From: Sulfurimonadaceae bacterium
Lineage (GTDB): Bacteria; Campylobacterota; Campylobacteria; Campylobacterales; Sulfurimonadaceae
Length of the DNA: 41,169 nt
Direction: 5' to 3'
Assembly: GCA_028683835.1 (NCBI GenBank)
Contig: JAQUHB010000024.1
Coordinates: 1 to 41,169 of the forward strand
This document shows, piece after piece, positions 8,675 to 18,436 of this stretch. The notes under the pieces were generated by a model. That model did not search any database, had not been told where the DNA came from, and worked only from the letters and a program-made list of their open reading frames with translations. How positions within the stretch are numbered: the first letter of the stretch is position 1; the number at the start of each line of letters is the position of its first letter. The translations under genes were made by a program, and so were the position numbers.

Positions 8675-9565
8675 ATGAAACAACTTGCTATTATCGGTCC
8701 GACCGCATCTGGAAAAAGTGATCTTGCACTCCAAATTGCCGAGAAACACAATGCCTATATCCTCTCCATAGATTCACTCAGCATCTATAAAGAGATAGAT
8801 ATCGCATCTGCGAAACCCTCTCATGAAGAACTCTTGCATGTAAAGCATTTTGGCATTAATGAGATAACTCCAAATGAGAGTTTTAGCGTAGAGATATTTA
8901 TTGATATCTATAAAAATGCAAAAAGAATAGCTCAAGATACACATAAAAACCTCGTTATCGTTGGAGGAAGTACTTTTTATCTAAAATCCTTGCTTCAAGG
9001 GCTTTCAGAGATACCAAAAATCAGTGAAGAAGTAAAAGCAGAAGTGAATAGGATGCTCTTACATGTAAGTGACTGTCATGCACTTTTACATAATATCGAT
9101 AATGAATATATGAAAAATATAGACTCCAATGATCGATATAGAATAGAAAAAATGCTACTTATCTATAAAGCGTCAGGGCTCTCTCCATCAGAATGGTTCG
9201 CTTCACATCCTCCAAAACCTGTTATAGAAAATTTAGATATTTATAATATTGATGTTAGTAGAGAAATTCTTAGAAAGCGCATAGATAAAAGATCGAAGAA
9301 AATGGTGCAAATGGGAATTATCGATGAAGTGACTTTCTTAGAACATAAATATACACGAGAACCAAACAGTATGAAATCAATCGGGATTTTAGAAGTTTTA
9401 GAGTATCTTGACGGATATGTGAGTAAAGAGAAGATGCTTGAAAATATCTCAACACACACAGCGCAGTTGGCAAAAAGGCAACAGACTTTTAACCGTACTC
9501 AGTTTAAAGATATTATTTCTGCTCCACTTGAGGAGCTTGAAATAATAATAAATTCTAAGTTTTAA
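8675..9565 (+). CDS. miaA: tRNA dimethylallyltransferase
   Basis: Transfers a dimethylallyl group from DMAPP to A37 of tRNAs reading UNN codons, the first step toward ms2i6A. The 296-residue product begins with the P-loop GPTASGKSDLA (residues 8-18), followed by SIDSLSIYKEIDIASAKPS, the family's substrate-binding region, and GGSTFYLKSLLQGL near residue 98. A C-terminal KRQQTFNRTQF segment corresponds to the usual RYAKRQ-TW block. It is the only plus-strand gene between two long minus-strand operons, has its own TATAAT promoter, and its last bases interlock with the stop codon of pflA. The ATG at 8675 has no ribosome site. Confidence 0.96.
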   Translation: MKQLAIIGPTASGKSDLALQIAEKHNAYILSIDSLSIYKEIDIASAKPSHEELLHVKHFGINEITPNESFSVEIFIDIYKNAKRIAQDTHKNLVIVGGSTFYLKSLLQGLSEIPKISEEVKAEVNRMLLHVSDCHALLHNIDNEYMKNIDSNDRYRIEKMLLIYKASGLSPSEWFASHPPKPVIENLDIYNIDVSREILRKRIDKRSKKMVQMGIIDEVTFLEHKYTREPNSMKSIGILEVLEYLDGYVSKEKMLENISTHTAQLAKRQQTFNRTQFKDIISAPLEELEIIINSKF

Positions 9566-11919
9566 AGTTTCATCGCATCAGCGGCTAGTTTTGCCCATGG
9601 AGACGCTTTATTTGCCTCTATAGATTTTTTAAACTGCGCTTTTGCCTCACTATTTTTCCCTTTCTTCTGTAACAACGATCCGAGAAGATATTTTTGTCTT
9701 GCTCGCTGTTCTTTACTTAAAGCTCTTTTATCAAGAGAAAAAAGAATCTCCATCGCCTTTGTAGTGTTGCCTTTATTCATATATGCTTGGTAAGTTGTAA
9801 ACTCAGCATATGGTGATTGGGTATAGGTAGATGTTTTTTTCTGAAGGCTCATCACCTTCTCACCATAAGTGATAATGATATTATCATCCTTCATGCGAGT
9901 TGCTAATCCCATCATCTGCACATATCGCTCGATATCTTTAAAATTCTCTCCAAATGTATCTACTATTTTTGTCATCATTGCGATCATTTTATTATCATCA
10001 CCCAGTCGTTGATATGCATCAAAAAGTATTCTGTAGATATCGATATATGGACTTTTTTTATCCCTACCGATAAGGGTAATGACATCATTGCCCATTTTGA
10101 TAGTATTGCTATACTCTCCTGTTTGAAAACTCACATTAGCGTATCGATACATCCATTTGATCTTTTGTGTCAAAGTTTTTGTATTAATATTTACTGCAGC
10201 CATATTTTTTGCCAAGGTAAGCTGTGGTATTTTCATATAACAGTTATAGAGATCATCATCAAAATCACTTGCTAGTTTGATGTTGTATTCACTTGATATA
10301 CTAACAACTTCAGTACACTTGCCATCTTTGAGCTTTAATTTAATAAGTGCACTTGCCGCCTGATTGATTATATCATTCACATTTGGATATATTTTTTTAT
10401 CAAGTGCTTTTAATGGTGTTTTAAGTGCTAACACCTCTATATATTTTTGCCCTTGCAATAACAATTGTGCTTTTTTATAAAGTGCCTTTTGCCCTATAGA
10501 ATCATTCTTATAATTTTTAATCAACTTGTCATAATTTGCCATGTTTGCAGTAACATTTCCATCATTGACATCAAAAAATAAAGAATCTTTCGTCGTTTTC
10601 ACCTCATCTATAAAAGTTCCATGAGGAAATTCTTTGATATATCTGTTAAGTAACTTCATCGCTTCAGCTTTGTCTGCTGTTTTTGCAAGCCACACACCAC
10701 TATTTTTAAGAAGTTGTTCGTAGTTTGCATCTTTTTTCGTAATTGGCGCTAAAAGAATCTGCGATATTTTCGATGCTTCTGAGAACATCCCTTTATCTGC
10801 AAGAGCTGATGCAAATTTTAATGAATCATCTCTTTCTTTTAGAAAGTATGCAGGATCTGCTTGAAGTATCTTATCAACATAATTCTGTGCTTTTTTCGCG
10901 GATGTTCCACTGAGATAGTACTTGGCTATTTTTTGGGATGCTGTTGCTGCTGTATCTATATCATTAGTCTCATCCAAAGCCCTTTGATAATATTCTAAGC
11001 CCTTAGCAGAACTACCTGCTTCTAAAAGCTGATCTCCTTTGTAGATCAACCCTTTTTTTGAAAATACAGAATCACCATGCTCAGAAAAAAGTCTGTCATA
11101 GAAATAATCGGCATCACTGTTTTGATGTTCTTGACTATATCCCATCGCCGTAAGTGAAAGAACTTCGGGAACATTCTCATCTGATGCATAATTACGTAAA
11201 TATACTTTTGAAAGAGAAGTGACTTCATCATATTTTTTTAGTTTTGAAAGAGCTTTAATCTTATAGTAAAGCAATTCACTCATAAAGATAGAATCAGGAA
11301 AAGATTTTATGATATCATCAACAACTTGCACCGTTCCTGCATAATCTTTATTCTCAAAACTTTTTTTAGCTTTTAAATATCCGCTAACATCGCCAGCTTG
11401 TCTTATGTGTACAGGATTGCCGGCAATATCTAAACTGCCCACATATAACGGTTCATATTTTGGAAATGTAATAGGAAGATTCAAGTTTTTATCTGAATTT
11501 TTTTTGTCTGCTAAAAGTGTGAACTTCTCTTTGTACCCGACCATAACCCACGATTTTGACAAACGCACTTTTGATTGAAAAAATGTATCTTCACTTGCAA
11601 CATTTACAACATCTGGGAGAAGTTTCATCTTATGAATAGGTGTTACTATAAGAAAAAATGTGCCTTTTTTGACTTCACTAATAACATTAAAAAAATCATC
11701 ATTCAGCGGTTTTAAGGACTGATTAGGCTTTTTTGAAAAAGCACAAATAACTTTTGTAATATTATTGAAATCATCAGTTTGTGGTTCACAAATAAACGGA
11801 TCATTCGCTTTTACATGCAAGAGAGTAAATTTATTGAAGTTCTCTTTGCCTGCTTGAAAACTAATTTCAAGGGCATGAAGATATAAAGGTGTGAGAAAGA
11901 GTAGTAACCATTTTAACAC
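9562..11919 (-). CDS. pflA: Flagellar motor accessory protein PflA (TPR-rich)
   Basis: PflA is a periplasmic scaffold protein of the Campylobacter flagellar motor, needed for placing stators in the wide high-torque ring; loss paralyses the flagellum. This 785-residue product has a signal peptide (MLKWLLLFLTPLYLHA), a beta-rich N-terminal domain to about residue 165, then helical TPR-like repeats to the end (for example SFENKDYAGTVQVVDDIIKS, and KKGKNSEAKAQFKKSIEANK near the C-terminus). Length, architecture and position directly after nuoN match Campylobacter pflA. The start is a GTG at 11919 with AAGGGAG upstream. Only 29 bases separate it from nuoN, so read-through from the nuo operon is likely. 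Identification rests on synteny and architecture more than on a sharp motif. Confidence 0.88.
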   Translation of the reverse strand: MLKWLLLFLTPLYLHALEISFQAGKENFNKFTLLHVKANDPFICEPQTDDFNNITKVICAFSKKPNQSLKPLNDDFFNVISEVKKGTFFLIVTPIHKMKLLPDVVNVASEDTFFQSKVRLSKSWVMVGYKEKFTLLADKKNSDKNLNLPITFPKYEPLYVGSLDIAGNPVHIRQAGDVSGYLKAKKSFENKDYAGTVQVVDDIIKSFPDSIFMSELLYYKIKALSKLKKYDEVTSLSKVYLRNYASDENVPEVLSLTAMGYSQEHQNSDADYFYDRLFSEHGDSVFSKKGLIYKGDQLLEAGSSAKGLEYYQRALDETNDIDTAATASQKIAKYYLSGTSAKKAQNYVDKILQADPAYFLKERDDSLKFASALADKGMFSEASKISQILLAPITKKDANYEQLLKNSGVWLAKTADKAEAMKLLNRYIKEFPHGTFIDEVKTTKDSLFFDVNDGNVTANMANYDKLIKNYKNDSIGQKALYKKAQLLLQGQKYIEVLALKTPLKALDKKIYPNVNDIINQAASALIKLKLKDGKCTEVVSISSEYNIKLASDFDDDLYNCYMKIPQLTLAKNMAAVNINTKTLTQKIKWMYRYANVSFQTGEYSNTIKMGNDVITLIGRDKKSPYIDIYRILFDAYQRLGDDNKMIAMMTKIVDTFGENFKDIERYVQMMGLATRMKDDNIIITYGEKVMSLQKKTSTYTQSPYAEFTTYQAYMNKGNTTKAMEILFSLDKRALSKEQRARQKYLLGSLLQKKGKNSEAKAQFKKSIEANKASPWAKLAADAMKL

Positions 11920-11948
11920 TATATTACTACTCCCTTTGATTCTAACTA

Positions 11949-13457
11949 TTAATATCCGCTATTATATACAAATGCCGTAATAAACTCAATTAATGGATTT
12001 ACTACAATTGAAGCAAATACAGTTCCGACTGCTGCAATACCTATGATGGTACGAAGAGAAACAGAACTATTCATAGTATAGACTTTACTTTCAATATCAA
12101 TCTCAGGCTCTTTCATAAACATATAGATAATGAGCTTTAGATAATAATATCCAGCGATCGCAGAGTTGAGTGCCATAATCAACGCTAAAACAACATAACC
12201 AGAAGAGACTGCTGCAGAGATCATGTAAATTTTACCCCAAAAAAGTGCAAATGGAGGCAATCCTGCAAGACTTAACATAAATAAAGCCATAATAGTTGCA
12301 GAAATAGGCGCTACTTTAATAAGACCCGCAAATTTATTATAAGAGTGATCCGAACTTTGTCCTGCTGCTAAATTTTTCTGACGCGAGATCCAAAGCATAC
12401 TAAATGCTCCAAGATTTGTAAACGTAAAAAGTATCCAGTATAAAAAGAGTGCCGAGTTTGCTTGAGTAGTACCAATTAAAATAGCTGCCATAACAAAACC
12501 TGCATGAGAGATAGAACTATATGCGAGCATACGTTTTACATCACTCTGAACAAGTGCCCAAATATTTGCAGCGGTCATCGTCACAATAACAATTGCATAA
12601 AGTACCACATTAAGCCATACGACACCACTGTGAATTAAAAATTCAAACATACGCATAACTACAACAAAACCTGCTATCTTTGGTACGATAGACATGTAAC
12701 CTGCCATTGATGCACTTGCACCCTCGTATACATCCGGCGCCCATGTGTGAAATGGAACAAGAGAAACTTTAAAGCCTAAAGCTGCAAGTAAAAATACAAC
12801 ACCAACCAAAATAAATGGAAGATTTGCAAACTCATCTGCATTAAATACTGCAGCCATCTGATGAATCTCTACAGAACCAGTAAGCGCATACAGCACCATA
12901 GATCCAAAAGCAAAGAAACCAGCAGCGAGAGCACCCATTGTAAAATACTTCACAGCAGCTTCAAAAGATTTACTTCTATTATGAAGGGCGATGAGCGTGT
13001 ATAAGGCCAACGAAGCCATTTCAAGCCCAATGAAAATAAGAATAAGATTATCTGTTGCAACCATAAACTGAAAACCAGAGATCATGAACAAGAAAAGAGC
13101 AAAAAATTCAGGATATGAAAATTCATGAAAACGTTTTGACGTAAGCGCAAGTGGTATGAACAAGATAGAAGCACCAACGATAATAAACTGTCCTAAAAGT
13201 GCCAATCCATCTACTAGCATCATATCAAAATAGCCAAGAATAGTTCCGTTTGTATTGAAATCAATAGAAGAATCTATCAATGAACCAAAGTCAAGCATCA
13301 CAAATAATAAACTCAGCATAACATACATAGATTTTCTCTGATCTTTTTTAAACAGATCTAAGACTAAAATAAAAAGTGCCCCTACAATAGGTATAAGCAT
13401 TGGTACTAGAGTCGCAATGTTTAGTGACTCTAAAGAAATATTTACATGACTTAGCAT
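11949..13457 (-). CDS. nuoN: NADH-quinone oxidoreductase subunit N
   Basis: Antiporter-like, proton-pumping membrane subunit of complex I. The 502-residue product has about 14 membrane spans. The Mrp-type core is visible as LIFIGLEMASLALYTL (conserved Glu, about residue 145) and the HTWAPDVYEGASASMAGYMS block with the later Lys in VPKIAGF (about residue 260). Its ATG overlaps the nuoM stop by one base (TAATG), so the two are translationally coupled. It is the last nuo gene before pflA. Confidence 0.96.
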   Translation of the reverse strand: MLSHVNISLESLNIATLVPMLIPIVGALFILVLDLFKKDQRKSMYVMLSLLFVMLDFGSLIDSSIDFNTNGTILGYFDMMLVDGLALLGQFIIVGASILFIPLALTSKRFHEFSYPEFFALFLFMISGFQFMVATDNLILIFIGLEMASLALYTLIALHNRSKSFEAAVKYFTMGALAAGFFAFGSMVLYALTGSVEIHQMAAVFNADEFANLPFILVGVVFLLAALGFKVSLVPFHTWAPDVYEGASASMAGYMSIVPKIAGFVVVMRMFEFLIHSGVVWLNVVLYAIVIVTMTAANIWALVQSDVKRMLAYSSISHAGFVMAAILIGTTQANSALFLYWILFTFTNLGAFSMLWISRQKNLAAGQSSDHSYNKFAGLIKVAPISATIMALFMLSLAGLPPFALFWGKIYMISAAVSSGYVVLALIMALNSAIAGYYYLKLIIYMFMKEPEIDIESKVYTMNSSVSLRTIIGIAAVGTVFASIVVNPLIEFITAFVYNSGY

Positions 13458-15007
13458 TATTTTACCTCCGCTTCTGATGTTTGCGTAGTAACTTTATTTT
13501 CAAGTGAAGGTATACGGCTTTTACCTTCTGGTGTTATTGCTTTTTCGTGCATCAGCATAACAACTGATTTTACGCTGCTATTGATCGGATCTAAGAGTGG
13601 TTTTGGATAAACTCCAAGCCAAACAGCGATAATAGTCAAAGGAATAAGAGCTAATAACTCTCTTGAATTCACATCTGGAAGTTTTCTATTTGCTTCATTT
13701 GTCACTTCGCCAAAGAATGCTCTTTTATATGAACTTAACATATAGATAGCACCAACGATAATCGCTGTTCCCGCTAGTAAAGTTGCGATATGTGATTGAT
13801 TATAAAAACCTAGTAGACTCAAAAACTCACCAACAAAGTTGACAAGCAAAGGTAAACCCACCGAAGCCATCATCATGATTCCAAATATCGTCGCATAGCG
13901 AGGCATGACTGAAGCTAAACCACCGAACTCACTCATCATTTTTGTATGACGTCTGTCATAGATTACACCAACCAAGAAGAAAAGTGCACCTGAAACGATA
14001 CCGTGACCGATCATTAAAAACACAGAACCAGTGATTCCCTCAACATTTAAAGCGAATGTTCCAAGGATAATAACACCCATATGTGAAATAGAAGAGTATG
14101 CAACAACTTGTTTAATATCTTCTTGAGCATATGCAACCATTGCTGTATAGATAATCATAATGATCGCAATTACTGCGATTGGAAACATAAAAAATGCCGC
14201 TGCATCAGGAAACATCGGAAGAGAAAAACGGATAAATGCGTATGTACCCATTTTAAGAAGAACTGCTGCAAGAATTACAGAACCGATAGTCGGTGCTTGA
14301 CCATGTGCATATGGCAACCAAGTGTGAAATGGAAACATAGGAACTTTAATGGCAAAACCAATAAAAAATGCTGCAAATAACCATAACTGATAATTTAAAG
14401 GCAATATCAAACGGTACCACTCGAGAATTGAAAAACTCCAAACGCCTGTTGCTTGATTATACAAAAACGCCATAAAAAGCATACCAACAAGCATAACAAG
14501 CGAGCCTGTAAATGTATATAAGAAAAACTTCACTGAAGCATATATACGTAATGGACCACCCCACGCACCGATGATATAAAGCATCGGAACTAAAGAAAGT
14601 TCCCAAAATACATAAAATAAAATAGCATCAAGAGCAGCGAATACTCCAACCATAGTCATTTGTAAAAAGAGAAGAGTGATAACCAAATTCTTTATCTTTT
14701 TCATATCACCAAGAGAAGCTATACCAATCATCGTAAAGAATGAAGCCATAATGATGATGAAAAGAGAGATTCCATCTATTCCAACAAGATAATTAATACC
14801 AAAGGCAGGAACAACAGATATATTCTCCATAAACTGCATGCCAGAAACATTTGTATCAAATGCAAACCACAAATATAAAGAGATTACAAACTCTATAACA
14901 GAGACTGCGACACCAAAAGCTTTTGCACTCTCTTTATGGACAACAAAGCCCATAATAGCTGCAATAGCTGGAAAAAATATTAATAATGACAATATATGAT
15001 CTAACAT
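13457..15007 (-). CDS. nuoM: NADH-quinone oxidoreductase subunit M
   Basis: Antiporter-like proton-pumping subunit of complex I in the membrane arm. The 516-residue product has about 14 spans. Typical motifs are FYVFWELSLVPMLYIIGAWG (key Glu near residue 135), PMFPFHTWLPYAHGQAPT, the following LLKMGTYAFIRF (key Lys), and the discontinuous helix region SSISHMG. The C-terminus carries a polar, charged tail of about 30 residues (KSRIPSLENKVTTQTSEAEV). The start lies three bases after the nuoL stop. Confidence 0.97.
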   Translation of the reverse strand: MLDHILSLLIFFPAIAAIMGFVVHKESAKAFGVAVSVIEFVISLYLWFAFDTNVSGMQFMENISVVPAFGINYLVGIDGISLFIIIMASFFTMIGIASLGDMKKIKNLVITLLFLQMTMVGVFAALDAILFYVFWELSLVPMLYIIGAWGGPLRIYASVKFFLYTFTGSLVMLVGMLFMAFLYNQATGVWSFSILEWYRLILPLNYQLWLFAAFFIGFAIKVPMFPFHTWLPYAHGQAPTIGSVILAAVLLKMGTYAFIRFSLPMFPDAAAFFMFPIAVIAIIMIIYTAMVAYAQEDIKQVVAYSSISHMGVIILGTFALNVEGITGSVFLMIGHGIVSGALFFLVGVIYDRRHTKMMSEFGGLASVMPRYATIFGIMMMASVGLPLLVNFVGEFLSLLGFYNQSHIATLLAGTAIIVGAIYMLSSYKRAFFGEVTNEANRKLPDVNSRELLALIPLTIIAVWLGVYPKPLLDPINSSVKSVVMLMHEKAITPEGKSRIPSLENKVTTQTSEAEVK

Positions 15008-15010
15008 TTA

Positions 15011-16918
15011 TTAAGCTCCTAAACCTGATAATACAGCTGAAATTTCATCTGCATATCTTACTGCTAATCCAAAAGCAACCGCTAAAGATAATAGAATGAC
15101 CGTGCCGGCAACCATCCATCTAAGCATACTTGAAAGACTTCCATTTTGCATATCACGAGTATTTTCACCCGCTTTATAAATACCATTAGCTATACAGTCA
15201 ACAGTTGCATCAACAACTTTAAGATCCACTTTTTTCCAAAATATCGTTGAAAGTTCTCTATATGGTTTTGTTATATATTCTTCATAAAAATATGGAACAT
15301 AGTATTGATTGATCAATACTTTATATACAAGACGTTTTTCAAACTCTTTATTTTCACCCTTAAAGTTGATATATTTTTTATAAGCAAAAAATATAGCAAG
15401 GATAACAAAGAGCTGAGTCCCTATAATCATTGTCCATTCTGTAACTTCAGAATGAATATGATATTCGGTATTTGGTAAAATTTTTGTCACCATTTCAAAG
15501 TATGTTGATTTAAATGAACCTGCAATCACAGCCAAAAGGGCAAGTGGGCTCATCGCAATAAGTACAAATTTATATGCTTCATGTGGATGAAAACCAAACA
15601 CTTTATATCTCTCTTCACCATGGAATATTAGAGCAACAAGACGGAAAGAGTAAAATGCCGTAAGTCCAGCTGTAAGTAAAAGTACAGTGTAAATCACATA
15701 ATGATGTTCAACAAAACCAACCTCTAAAATTGCATCTTTAGAAAAGAATCCAGCCAATGGATATATGCCGGCAAGCGCCACTGAAGCGAGTGTCATCATA
15801 ATAAATGTCCACTTCATGCTTTTTCTTAATCCACCCATTTTAAATGGATCAAGTTCATCATCCATTGCATGCATAACATTACCAGCACCCAAGAAAAGAA
15901 GTGCTTTGAAAAATGCGTGAGCCATCAAGTGAAACAGTGCAACCCAGTAAGCTCCAAGACCAGCAGCCACAAACATATATCCAAGTTGTGAAAGTGTTGA
16001 ATACGCGATAATACGCTTCATGTCACGATTTACAAGAGCCATAGTCGCAGCAAACATTGCAACGAAAGCCCCTAAACTTGCGATAAAAAGTCCCATTTCA
16101 GGGATCATATGATAAAGTGGATTCGCACGAACGACTAAATAAACGCCCGCTGTAACCATCGTTGCCGCGTGAATAAGTGCAGAAACAGGGGTAGGACCTT
16201 CCATCGCATCAGCAAGCCAAGTATGGAGAGGAAATTGTGCTGATTTACCCATCGCACCTATAAATAAAAACACACCTATATATGTAAGTGTCATATTATC
16301 CAAAGTAGGCATTACTGCGAACGCTTTGTCATATTGAAGTGAACCTGTATTCCAATAAACTAAGAAGATACCGATAAGCATACCAAGATCGGCAATACGG
16401 TTCATAATAAACGCTTCATTTGCCGCCCAAGTAGCACTCTCTTTGTGGTACCAAAACCCAATGAGTAACCAAGAACAAAGACCAACACCTTCCCAACCAA
16501 TGAAAAGACCGGCAAAGTTATCACTCATAACCAAAACCATCATCGAAAAAACGAATGCTGAAAGGTAAGAGAAAAAACGGTTAAACCCTTTATCGTGGTC
16601 CATATAGCCAATTGAATAGACATGTACAACCGTCGAAACCGTTGTAACAACCATCATCATGGTCACACTCACTTGATCAACAACAAAACCAAACGGAATA
16701 TAAAGATTTCCCGTAGCCATCCACTCCATCATCTCCACATGTACCGTTTGTCCATTGAGTACATATCCAAGTAAAACTGCACTCGAGAGAAACGATGCAA
16801 AAAGTAAAGAGGAGTTTACTACTCCTGTCAGCAGTGTCTTAGGAGAAGCCCCAAACAGACCCGCAAATAGTGCACCAACAAGCGGTGAAAACAGTGCTAT
16901 ATATAAGTATAATTCCAT
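15011..16918 (-). CDS. nuoL: NADH-quinone oxidoreductase subunit L
   Basis: Distal antiporter-like subunit of complex I. The 635-residue product has the NuoL signatures FIGWEGVGLCSWLLIGFWYH (key Glu), FPLHTWLADAMEGPTPVSAL followed by IHAATMVTAGVYL, and DMKRIIAYSTLSQLGYM. The C-terminal 150 residues hold the amphipathic lateral helix region (YVPYFYEEYITKPYRELSTI) and a last anchoring span, as expected for NuoL and not for NuoM or NuoN. The length fits the family. It starts four bases after the nuoK stop. Confidence 0.97.
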   Translation of the reverse strand: MELYLYIALFSPLVGALFAGLFGASPKTLLTGVVNSSLLFASFLSSAVLLGYVLNGQTVHVEMMEWMATGNLYIPFGFVVDQVSVTMMMVVTTVSTVVHVYSIGYMDHDKGFNRFFSYLSAFVFSMMVLVMSDNFAGLFIGWEGVGLCSWLLIGFWYHKESATWAANEAFIMNRIADLGMLIGIFLVYWNTGSLQYDKAFAVMPTLDNMTLTYIGVFLFIGAMGKSAQFPLHTWLADAMEGPTPVSALIHAATMVTAGVYLVVRANPLYHMIPEMGLFIASLGAFVAMFAATMALVNRDMKRIIAYSTLSQLGYMFVAAGLGAYWVALFHLMAHAFFKALLFLGAGNVMHAMDDELDPFKMGGLRKSMKWTFIMMTLASVALAGIYPLAGFFSKDAILEVGFVEHHYVIYTVLLLTAGLTAFYSFRLVALIFHGEERYKVFGFHPHEAYKFVLIAMSPLALLAVIAGSFKSTYFEMVTKILPNTEYHIHSEVTEWTMIIGTQLFVILAIFFAYKKYINFKGENKEFEKRLVYKVLINQYYVPYFYEEYITKPYRELSTIFWKKVDLKVVDATVDCIANGIYKAGENTRDMQNGSLSSMLRWMVAGTVILLSLAVAFGLAVRYADEISAVLSGLGA

Positions 16919-16922
16919 TCGT

Positions 16923-17231
16923 TTATCCTCTCATTGATGACATAGCGTCAAGATTAATATTTCCATGACGTTTATACCATGCGATCAAAAGTCCAAGTCC
17001 TACAGCTACTTCAGACGCAGCGATAGCTATAATAAAAAATGCAAACATTTGACCAGTCAGATCATTGTAATAGTGAGAAATAGCCGCAAATCCCACATTC
17101 ACGGCATTAAGCAATATCTCAGTTGCGAAAAACAGCATTAAAAGATTTTTACGTCTCATCACACCCAACAATCCAATTGAAAAAAGAACTGTTGAAAGTA
17201 CAAGATAATGTGTTAAACCGATTTCCATCAT
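16923..17231 (-). CDS. nuoK: NADH-quinone oxidoreductase subunit K
   Basis: Three-span membrane subunit of complex I, 102 residues, the usual length. The two buried glutamates of the proton path are visible in MLFFATEILLNAVNVGF (about residue 38) and IIAIAASEVAVGLGLLIA (about residue 74). Its ATG overlaps the end of nuoJ by four bases. Two consecutive ATG codons give an uncertain choice of one residue at the N-terminus. Confidence 0.96.
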   Translation of the reverse strand: MMEIGLTHYLVLSTVLFSIGLLGVMRRKNLLMLFFATEILLNAVNVGFAAISHYYNDLTGQMFAFFIIAIAASEVAVGLGLLIAWYKRHGNINLDAMSSMRG

Positions 17232-17800
17232 AGTAGCACCTTTCTGTTAGCTTCTTCAGCTATCATAATCTCTTCTTCTGCCATTAGTGTCAATGATCTA
17301 TCCATTTTCTTCCCAGCTAAAACGATTCCCGCTATCATAGCAACAAGCAACATCACCGCTGCTAATTCAAATGGGACAAGATATTTAGTAAACAAAACCA
17401 TACCAATAGACTGTGAATTTGTTGTTCCTGCAATCAGTGGAGCAGTTACTTGAATCTTTGTACTCACGATTGGAGCAACAAAAATAAGTACGACAAAAAC
17501 TGCAGATAAAATAGAAAGTCCAGCTGTAATAAGCGGTGATCCACTTCTCTCTTTTAACTCTCTAGTCGTATCAAAAAACATCATACCAAATGCATAAAGG
17601 GCCATAACAGCGCCTGTATAAACGATAATCTGAACAACTCCCAAGAAATCAGCACCTAAAATAAAAAAGAATGCTGATATAAAAATCATTCCTGCTGCTA
17701 ATGCAGTCAATGCGAACAGCGCTTGTTTTGTTGTTACAGTGATGTAAAACATAACAGCTGTTAATATTGAAAACAGATAAAAAGCGATTGCTTCAAACAT
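17228..17800 (-). CDS. nuoJ: NADH-quinone oxidoreductase subunit J
   Basis: Five-span membrane subunit of complex I, 190 residues. The conserved pi-bulge helix is present as VVQIIVYTGAVMALYAFGMM (about residues 56-75), the segment that links quinone chemistry to proton pumping. The hydrophilic C-terminus (AEEEIMIAEEANRKVLL) is acidic. It lies nine bases after nuoI and overlaps nuoK. Confidence 0.95.
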   Translation of the reverse strand: MFEAIAFYLFSILTAVMFYITVTTKQALFALTALAAGMIFISAFFFILGADFLGVVQIIVYTGAVMALYAFGMMFFDTTRELKERSGSPLITAGLSILSAVFVVLIFVAPIVSTKIQVTAPLIAGTTNSQSIGMVLFTKYLVPFELAAVMLLVAMIAGIVLAGKKMDRSLTLMAEEEIMIAEEANRKVLL

Positions 17801-17809
17801 TGTTACTCC

Positions 17810-18430
17810 TTAATATGCGAGAGGTGTCTTTTTGACACGCTCATCTTCATGTGGTGTGATAGCACCGAAACCTTCAAACTCTTGTTGCTGACCAGCTTTT
17901 AGCATATCGATCGGTGTTAACATATCTTCATACATAACAAAGTGTGCTCTTTGTTCACTTGCATTCTCATATCTTCCACCGTGAGTGATCGCAAGCTCAG
18001 GACAAACCTCTGCACAGTATCCACAGAAGATACAACGCCCAAGATTAATACTGTATTCGCTAACCTCTTTACGAGAGTTTTCATCGATTTTTGTTTCCAT
18101 ACGGATACAATCAGATATACAGATCTTTTCACAAAGTCCACACCCGATACATCTCTCAGTTCCAGATTCCCAAAGACGTTTCATCTCATGAACCGCGCGA
18201 TAGCGAGGGCCTATAGGCATCTTCTCTTTTGGATACTGAACTGTATGGATATCAAACTTAATCATTTCACGAAGTACAACCCAAAGACCAACAAAAAGCT
18301 CACCTTGAAAAGTACGTTTTACAACACGTTTGAATTTTCCCCAACCATCAGTAGGGTAATCTTCAATGTCAACTAGAAAGTATTCTTCGCTTACATTTCT
18401 GTTTTTAAACTGTTCTATATTACTCATCAT
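17810..18430 (-). CDS. nuoI: NADH-quinone oxidoreductase subunit I, two 4Fe-4S clusters
   Basis: Ferredoxin-like subunit of the peripheral arm that passes electrons to NuoB through clusters N6a and N6b. The 206-residue product has both motifs: CIGCGLCEKICISDC (about residues 95-109, with the Pro after the fourth Cys replaced) and CIFCGYCAEVCPELA (about 137-151). There is an N-terminal amphipathic region of about 60 residues. An AAGGGG site precedes the double ATG at 18430; it lies six bases after nuoH. Confidence 0.96.
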   Translation of the reverse strand: MMSNIEQFKNRNVSEEYFLVDIEDYPTDGWGKFKRVVKRTFQGELFVGLWVVLREMIKFDIHTVQYPKEKMPIGPRYRAVHEMKRLWESGTERCIGCGLCEKICISDCIRMETKIDENSRKEVSEYSINLGRCIFCGYCAEVCPELAITHGGRYENASEQRAHFVMYEDMLTPIDMLKAGQQQEFEGFGAITPHEDERVKKTPLAY

Positions 18431-18436
18431 CGCCCC

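Noticed and set aside
17942-18376. 144-codon plus-strand frame opposite nuoI
   Set aside because: Lies wholly antisense to a clearly conserved gene, with no plausible domain; Cys and Thr content reflects the complement of nuoI.
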